From: Shinisaurus crocodilurus
Taxonomy: Eukaryota; Chordata; Lepidosauria; Squamata; Shinisauridae
Assembly: GCA_021292165.1 (NCBI GenBank)
Contig: JAHFWL010000232.1
Coordinates: 62,001 to 126,000 of the forward strand
Direction of reading: 5' to 3'
Length of the DNA stretch: 64,000 nt
The translations under genes and the position numbers were made by a program. The number at the start of each line of letters is the position of its first letter. Position 1 is the first letter of the stretch. Under the pieces are notes generated by a model. That model ran no database searches. It had not been told where the DNA came from and saw only the letters and a list, made by a program, of their open reading frames with translations. Below are positions 58,596 through 64,000 of this stretch, in pieces.

Positions 58596-58809
58596 CCACA
58601 CTCAGGGACTTGGATCAGACAATGCAGAACCCAGTTCCAGTTCTTCTGACTGGATGGAGGGTGTGCAGCCTGCTCTCGATGGGGTTGCACTCTCCTTGAA
58701 GGAGCAGGTTCATAGCTCGGGGGTTCTCCTGTGGCCATCTTTGTCACTTGAGACTCAGGTGGCCTCAGTGGCATGGAGTGCCTTCTACCAGCTTTGGCTG
58801 GTGGCCCAG

Positions 58810-59446
58810 TGTGACGTAACCCCACAATTCAGTTCCCTGGTGTATGTCTGCATTAGTATGTTTAGTGTGTCTAGAATGTTGAACTGAGTGGGTGTGGTTT
58901 GTGATGTCTTAGAAAGGGTGGGGGGAGGAGTATATAAGGAGTGGTTGAGTGATGTCAGAGTGAGTTGAGTGAGTTAGTGTGTTAGGTTAGAGTGTGTTGG
59001 GAGTGTTAGAGAGTTTGGGAGTTAGGTGGGTTATTTGTGTCTTGTCAGGAGTTTTAAGAGGAATCAGTGATTGTATGAGGAGAATATTTGGAATTATAGG
59101 AACTTAGGTTAATTACAAAGTGTTTGGGGTAGGCAGGTTTAAAGTTATTTTCTGGAACTAAGATTTTGAGAATTAAAATAAACTTATTTTTATTTTGTTT
59201 GCTACCCAAATCCTACATATCAGCTTGGCGTTATTAACCTGCATTACTTTTAAATCTACACACACACCTTTGTACCCACAGTATCTTAAATCTAAGCAAG
59301 ATCCTTAATCACCAGCATTAATCTTTTCCCTCATGAGTAGGGGAAAGGTTTCATTTGACCCTCCCCTCAGGTTTTTAAGTGTTGATGCTTAGCCTGAGAA
59401 GGGCTTATGCGCCTGGTCCTAAAGCGTAAGGGACCGTGTCATCGCA
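58810..59446 (+). mobile_element. Solo LTR with 5-bp target-site duplication
   Basis: The 637-bp insertion begins TGTGACG and ends ATCGCA (TG...CA). It is flanked by the perfect 5-bp repeat cccag (58805-58809 and 59447-59451), and removing it restores the L2 order. It contains a TATA-like box at 58931-58939 and an AATAAA signal at 59177-59182, the layout expected of an LTR on the plus strand. No gag, pol or env sequence is present. Whether it came from a Ty3-type element or an endogenous retrovirus is not decidable here. Confidence 0.8.
58931..58939 (+). promoter_or_regulatory. TATA-like box of the solo LTR
   Basis: tatataagg lies about 120 bp from the LTR start and about 240 bp upstream of the AATAAA, a plausible U3/R arrangement. 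Confidence 0.5.
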
Positions 59447-60206
59447 CCCAGCTATGCCCCTATTTGGATAAGGATAGCCTGGTTTCAGTAATCTATGCTC
59501 TGGTAATCTCCAAATTAGATTACTTCAATGCACTCTACATGGGGCTGCCCTTGAAGACTGTTCAGAAGCTGCAGTTTGTGAAAAATACAGCAGCCAGACT
59601 AATCACTGGGACCAGAGGTCCGAGCATATAACACCAATTCTGGCCCACCTGCATTGGATGCCTGTATGCTTCTGAGCCCAATTCAAAGTGCTGGTTCTAG
59701 CCTATAAAATTTTACATAGTTTGGGACTGCAATGTCTGATGGAGTGCCTCTCCCAACCTGAATCTACCTGGGCACTATGATCAACATCTGAGGCCTCCCT
59801 CTGAGTGCCATCTCTGAGGGAATCTTGGAGTGTGGCAGCAAGGGGAAGGGCCTTCTCAATGGTGGCACCCCAATTATGGAATGATCTCCCCATTGAGGCC
59901 AGCCCGGCACCAGTTCTTGTATCCTTTCAGTGCCAGGTTAAGACTGGCCTCTTCTCCAAGGCATTCAATGGCATTTAATGGCATATGGGGGCATTTATGT
60001 CAGTCTAGTTGCATTAAAAATTGTTTTAGCAGCTCAAATTGTTTTAAATCCAGTTTTAAATTTTGTATATTGGAATTTTATGTAGTTTTATTGAATTTGT
60101 GCTTTGTGTTTTTTTATGAATTGTTGTGAACCACCCAGAGAGCTTTGGCTATTGGGTGGTATAGAAATGAAATGAAATGAAATGAATAAATAAATAAATA
60201 AATATG

Positions 60207-60266
60207 ATAACCCACACTCAAGGGTTGAGTCCGGGTTGAGTGTGAGCTCTTTTTGAACTGTGGGTT
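60207..60266. mobile_element. MITE family N, left part (interrupted by CR1)
   Basis: The words gataacccacactcaagggt and gagctctttttgaactgtgg match the gtgtgggttatc end of the copy at 18185-18400. The sequence then breaks at the CR1 3' end. Confidence 0.5.
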
Positions 60267-62570
60267 CATAGAATCATAGAATCATAGAAAAGTAGAGTTG
60301 GAAGGGGCCTACAAGGCCATCGAGTCCAACCCCCTGCTCAATGCAGGAATCCAGGTCAAAGCATCTCTGACAGATGTCTGTCCAGCCGCACCTTGAATGC
60401 CTCCAGACTGGGAGAGCCCACCACCTCCCTAGGTAGTTGATTCCATTGTCTTATTGCTCTGACAGTCAGGAAATTTTTCCTGATGTTTAGGTGGAATCTA
60501 GGTTCCTGTAACTTGAGCCCATTATTCCGTGTCCTGCAAACTGGGATGACCGAGAAGAGATCTTTGCCCTCCTCTGTGTGACATCCCTTCAAATACTGGA
60601 AGAGTGCGATCATATCTCCCCTCAGTCTCCTCTTCTGAAGGCTAAACATGCCCAGTTCTTTCAGTCTCTCCTCATAGGGCCTTCTTTCCAGTCCCTTTAT
60701 CATCCTTGTTGCCCTCCTCTGAACCCTCTCCAGTTTGTCTATGTCCTTCTTAAAGTAAGGTGCCCAGAACTGGACGCAGTACTCAAGATGAGGCCTAACC
60801 AGTGCCGAGTAAAGGGGAATTATCACTTCCCGCGATTTGGAAGCTATACTTCTATTAATACAGCCCAAGATTGCATTTGCCTTCTTTGCAGCCACGTCGC
60901 ATTGCTGGCTCATATTCAGTTTGTGATCTACCACAATTCCAAGATCCTTCTCACTTGTAGTATTGTTGAGCCAAGTGTCCCCCATTCTGTAATTCTGCAT
61001 TTGGTTTCCTCTCCCTAGGTGCAGCACTTGGCATTTATCCCTGTTAAATTTCATTCTGTTGTTTTCGGCCCAGCGCTCCAGCCTATCGAGGTCACTTTGA
61101 ATTTTGTTTCTGTCTTCCAGAGTATTAGCTGTTCCACCCAACTTTGTGTCATCTGCAAATTTGATAAGCATTCCCTGTACCTCCTCATCCAAGTCATTAA
61201 TAAAAATGTTGAAGAGCACCGGGCCCAGGACCGAGCCCTGTGGTACCCCGCTCGTTACCTCTCCCCAGTTTGAGAAGGAACCATTGATAAGCACTCTTTG
61301 AGTCCGATTCTTTAGCCAATTGTGGATCCACCTGATAGTTGTTCCATCTAGCCCACTCTTAGCTAGCTTACTAATCAGGATATCATGAGGCACTTTGTCG
61401 AAAGCTTTGCTGAAGTCCAGGTATATAATGTCCACAGCATTCCCACAGTCCACAAGGGAGGTTACCCGATCAAAAAATGAGATCAGATTAGTCTGACAGG
61501 ATTTGTTCTTGACAAATCCATGCTGGCTTCTAGTAATCACTGCATTGTTTTCAAGGTGCTTGCAGACTGACTTCTTTATAATCTGCTCAAAAATCTTCCC
61601 GGGGATTGATGTCAGACTGACTGGCCTATAGTTCCCAGGTTCCTCCTTCTTGCCCTTTTTGAAGATGGGAACAACATTTGCCCTCCTCCAGTCGTCTGGC
61701 ACTTCACCTGTCCTCCATGATTTCTCAAAGATAATAGACAGTGGTTCTGAGAGTTCTTCTGCCAGTTCCTTTATTACTCTAGGATGCAGCTCATCAGGCC
61801 CTGGAGATTTAAACTCGTTCAGAGTAATCAGGTGCTCCTTGACCATTTGCCTATCAATCTCAAGCTGCAATTCTGCCCCTTCAGTCTGCACTTCAGGTTT
61901 GCCAGGGGGGTCATAGACCCTCTTTTGGGAGAAGACCGAGCCGAAGTAGGAATTGAACACTTCTGCCTTTTCTTTGTCTTCTGTTATCAATTTGCCATCC
62001 TCACTGCGTAGTTGAACCACCAGTTCTTTCTTCTGTCTTTTACTGTGCATGTATCTGAAGAAAGCTTTTTTGTTGCTTTTAGCATTCCTCGCTAACCTTA
62101 GCTCATTCTCAGCTTTAGCCTTCCTGACACTATTCCTGCAGTTCTGTGCTACCTGCCTGTACTCTTCCCCTGTAGCCTGTCCTTCCTTCCACTTCCTATA
62201 CATGTCCTTTTTTGTTTTCAGGTCATCTTTGAGTTTATTGTGAAGCCACATTGGCTTTTTCTGTTGCCCTCTGCCTTTTTTCCTTGTGGGAATTGTTTGC
62301 AATTGTGCCTTTAAAATTTCCTTTTTTAAAAACTCCCACCCCTCCTGGGCTCCCTTTCTCGTGAGAGTCACTTGCCATGGGATCTTACTAATCATTGTTC
62401 TGAGTTTGTTAAAATTGGCTTTCCTAAAATCCAGGGTACGTGTTTGGCTACACTCAGCTTTTGCTTCTGTTAGAATCAAGAACTCAAGTATAACATGGTC
62501 ACTTTCCCCCAGAGTTCCCGAAACTGCCACTTTATCCACTAACTCGTCTCTGTTGGTTAGAATCCTGTCA
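60267..62570 (-). mobile_element. CR1 LINE, 5'-truncated, ORF2 open
   Basis: Minus-strand element with the octamer terminus at 60267 and the standard untranslated region. Homology with the 47.8-kb copy runs to about 62570, where MITE N sequence resumes. It is truncated about 90 bp closer to the 3' end than the other copy. Confidence 0.9.
60356..62539 (-). CDS. CR1 ORF2 protein, reverse transcriptase with endonuclease remnant (partial)
   Basis: The 727-codon frame encodes the CR1 polymerase. Residues 1-30 are the endonuclease end (LGESDHVILEF). The polymerase motifs are NYRPVSLTSIPGK (about 303), YLDFSKAFDKVP (about 373), GVPQGSVLGP (about 432) and FADDTKLGG (about 461). The C-terminal domain runs through YEERLKELGMFSLQKRRLRG (about 622) to the end. 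The frame begins at an internal Met and continues openly upstream for about 10 codons to the truncation point, so the start is not native. The protein differs from the 47900-50170 copy at scattered residues only, with no shared frameshift. Loss of the endonuclease core makes independent mobility unlikely. Confidence 0.9.
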   Translation of the reverse strand: MDKVAVSGTLGESDHVILEFLILTEAKAECSQTRTLDFRKANFNKLRTMISKIPWQVTLTRKGAQEGWEFLKKEILKAQLQTIPTRKKGRGQQKKPMWLHNKLKDDLKTKKDMYRKWKEGQATGEEYRQVAQNCRNSVRKAKAENELRLARNAKSNKKAFFRYMHSKRQKKELVVQLRSEDGKLITEDKEKAEVFNSYFGSVFSQKRVYDPPGKPEVQTEGAELQLEIDRQMVKEHLITLNEFKSPGPDELHPRVIKELAEELSEPLSIIFEKSWRTGEVPDDWRRANVVPIFKKGKKEEPGNYRPVSLTSIPGKIFEQIIKKSVCKHLENNAVITRSQHGFVKNKSCQTNLISFFDRVTSLVDCGNAVDIIYLDFSKAFDKVPHDILISKLAKSGLDGTTIRWIHNWLKNRTQRVLINGSFSNWGEVTSGVPQGSVLGPVLFNIFINDLDEEVQGMLIKFADDTKLGGTANTLEDRNKIQSDLDRLERWAENNRMKFNRDKCQVLHLGRGNQMQNYRMGDTWLNNTTSEKDLGIVVDHKLNMSQQCDVAAKKANAILGCINRSIASKSREVIIPLYSALVRPHLEYCVQFWAPYFKKDIDKLERVQRRATRMIKGLERRPYEERLKELGMFSLQKRRLRGDMIALFQYLKGCHTEEGKDLFSVIPVCRTRNNGLKLQEPRFHLNIRKNFLTVRAIRQWNQLPREVVGSPSLEAFKVRLDRHLSEML

Positions 62571-62715
62571 TCTGATCCCAGCTGTGCTAACTAGCCATGG
62601 CTTGTTAACTACAAGCAATCCATGAAGGGAGCCCATGGTTCTAGGGTTATGAACTGTGGGTTGTTCACCATGGTTTGCTCTCTTGGCTGGGTTCAGAGGA
62701 AACACAACACCCAAG
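62571..62715. mobile_element. MITE family N, right part
   Basis: The words atggcttgttaactacaagc, atgaactgtgggttgttcac and ggctgggttcagaggaaaca match the interior and end of the copy at 18185-18400. With 60207-60266 they make one element split by the CR1. Confidence 0.5.
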
Positions 62716-62997
62716 GAGAAGACAAAAGAGGGCCCAGATTAGCATAGCATTTGCATATGTTAAGTCATATGTATAGATGCAAATTTAAAAGTAATTGCTA
62801 TAATTTTGGTAAAAACGCAATACATCTCAATGAAGTGAAGAAGAATATGACCAGGTAACTTGCTTGGTCTGCTCTTAAGCTGCTGTTAAGTGTCAATGGG
62901 CAACCTCAAGGCCCCTGTTCTACCTTCTCCTTCTCCTCCTACTTCTTTTGCTCTCAGGTTCATCAATTTTAAACCAGACATGGAGTAGATAGCCGGG
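62716..62997. other. No gene recognised
   Basis: Ordinary sequence; nothing recognised. Confidence 0.45.
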
Positions 62998-62998
62998 G

Positions 62999-63613
62999 CT
63001 AGGGATGTATGAAAATTTCATTTCCGTTTCCAAATCACTAAAAAATGTCCTCCTTACAACCCTGAGCGTGAACATGAACAGGAGCACATGTTCTCAGAAA
63101 ATGTTCACAAATTTGTGAACTTGCCATTCACAAAATGTGCACATGTTAAAATCCGGACTTTTCATACCACACACATTAAGAAATGCAGGACTTTTTAAAT
63201 GCACAATTTAAAATGTGCCTTTTGAAGAATGTCCATTTCTTTATGTGTGCATTTTTAAAAGTGCACATTTTATAAATACACACTTTTAAAAATCCACATT
63301 TTTCATGCTTTAGCCAGTGGGGGTGGGGAGTGCACACATTTCAAAAGGCACAATTTAAAGCAAGCATTTTTAAAAGTGTGCATTTAAAAATATGCACTTT
63401 TAAAATGCACATGTATAAAATGCAGTCTTTTAAAATTTCAGATTTTCATGCTTCACTTCAGTCAATGAGGGGGGAAAGTATGAACTTTTGAAGAATGTGC
63501 ACTTTCATACTCCAACGAGCCAAAAAAACAGGTCACAAATTAGAATGGGAGCAAGCTGAACTGAGCTTTGAAGTGAAGTTCGAAGAATTTCAGCAAGCAC
63601 GAGCATCCCTGGT
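62999..63613. mobile_element. hAT-like MITE family F, longest copy
   Basis: Starts tagggatgtatgaaaatt and ends cgagcatccctgg. The interior is a run of short palindromic words built from tgcacattttaaaa and its complement, repeated more than ten times between about 63120 and 63460. The terminus is shared with fragments at 1080, 23511 and 25752. No target-site duplication was found. Confidence 0.55.
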
Positions 63614-64000
63614 TCTCTGATCCCTAGATGACATACACATTTAGAGTAATGTTCAAGTATTCACTTAAAAGAGGCTCCCAGTGAGATATTTCAGGTTTCT
63701 CTTGATGCATGAAGCCTCTCAGAAAGTGAGAGATGAAGAATTTCCTTTACAAAGAAGAATTCATTAAAAACAACAACCAACAACTAGCAAGTACTTCCTG
63801 TTTCTTTTTGTTACTGTTTGCACATGTAAAGGGGGAAATAAAGAGACGAGACACAAGATATGGGGTAACATTAGGGCCACATTTATTGAATACTCAAAGA
63901 TCTGCAAAGGGAAGAAGTATGGGAACTAACTAAACTGGGCATTGGCCAGTGGAGGTGTTCACGGGTGAATACATCCAACCCCGAGGGGTGGCGCTGCAAC
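63614..64000. other. No gene recognised
   Basis: Unclassified sequence to the window edge. A 66-codon frame at 63733-63933 has no recognisable feature. Confidence 0.4.

Larger units (their letters stand above)
58600..60205 (+). pseudogene. L2 LINE, reverse-transcriptase C-terminal part, split by an LTR
   Basis: The left part (58600-58809) encodes GVALSLKEQVHSSGVLLWPS and QVASVAWSAFYQLWLVAQ. The right part (from 59447) resumes with QLCPYLDKDSLVSVIYALVI, LDYFNALYMGLPLKTVQKLQ and NTAARLITGT. Further L2-like sequence follows with stops and frameshifts. The end is agagctttggctattgggtg, gtatagaaatg, (GAAAT)n and (AAAT)n. This order is the L2 ORF2 segment downstream of the polymerase catalytic motifs. 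The element is 5'-truncated, and the reading frame is decayed beyond 59631. The only large discontinuity is the 637-bp LTR. Confidence 0.85.

Overview
This is vertebrate nuclear DNA, almost certainly from a sauropsid and most likely a squamate (lizard or snake). The evidence is CR1 LINEs ending in the attctatg octamer repeat, L2 LINEs with short A-rich tails, MIR-like CORE-SINEs that look young, SINEs with a 5S rRNA-like head and a CR1 tail, several hAT-type non-autonomous DNA transposons, and many long di-, tri- and tetranucleotide microsatellites. I recognise no host protein-coding exon, tRNA gene or other host RNA gene. The window reads as intergenic or deep-intronic DNA. The only long convincing reading frames belong to two CR1 elements.

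Layout. 1-5 kb: 5S/CR1 SINEs, microsatellites, a CR1/L3-like fragment carrying a 41-bp inverted duplication, and a hAT-type MITE. 5-12 kb: a (GAA)n tract, a foldback element with arms of about 100 bp, and mostly unique sequence. 12-30 kb: a CR1 3' fragment, L2 ends, several elements sharing 'agggatg...catccct' termini, and unique blocks that may be conserved non-coding DNA (about 14.6-15.1, 17.1-17.8 and 25.0-25.6 kb). 30.3-31.8 kb: a GC- and CpG-rich cluster of hairpins followed by a MITE with a 70-bp-arm palindrome. 32.7-37.9 kb: a hAT deletion derivative with an 8-bp target-site duplication, a foldback element and a truncated third copy of the hAT. 35-47 kb: CORE-SINEs, an interrupted MITE, and more unique DNA, including a candidate conserved block at 46.9-47.6 kb. 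47.8-50.2 kb and 60.3-62.6 kb: two 5'-truncated CR1 copies on the minus strand whose reverse-transcriptase frames are still open (756 and 727 codons). 55.4-56.4 kb: a second complete copy of the hAT derivative with its own 8-bp duplication. 58.6-62.7 kb: an insertion stack, with a solo LTR (5-bp duplication) inside an L2 and a CR1 inside a MITE.

Nothing here is an operon or a pathway. The functional relationships are those of mobile elements. CR1-type machinery probably mobilised the 5S-headed SINEs through their shared 3' tail. L2-type machinery may have mobilised the CORE-SINEs. An autonomous hAT elsewhere would be needed for the deletion derivatives. All family assignments come from reading the sequence; no database search was run.
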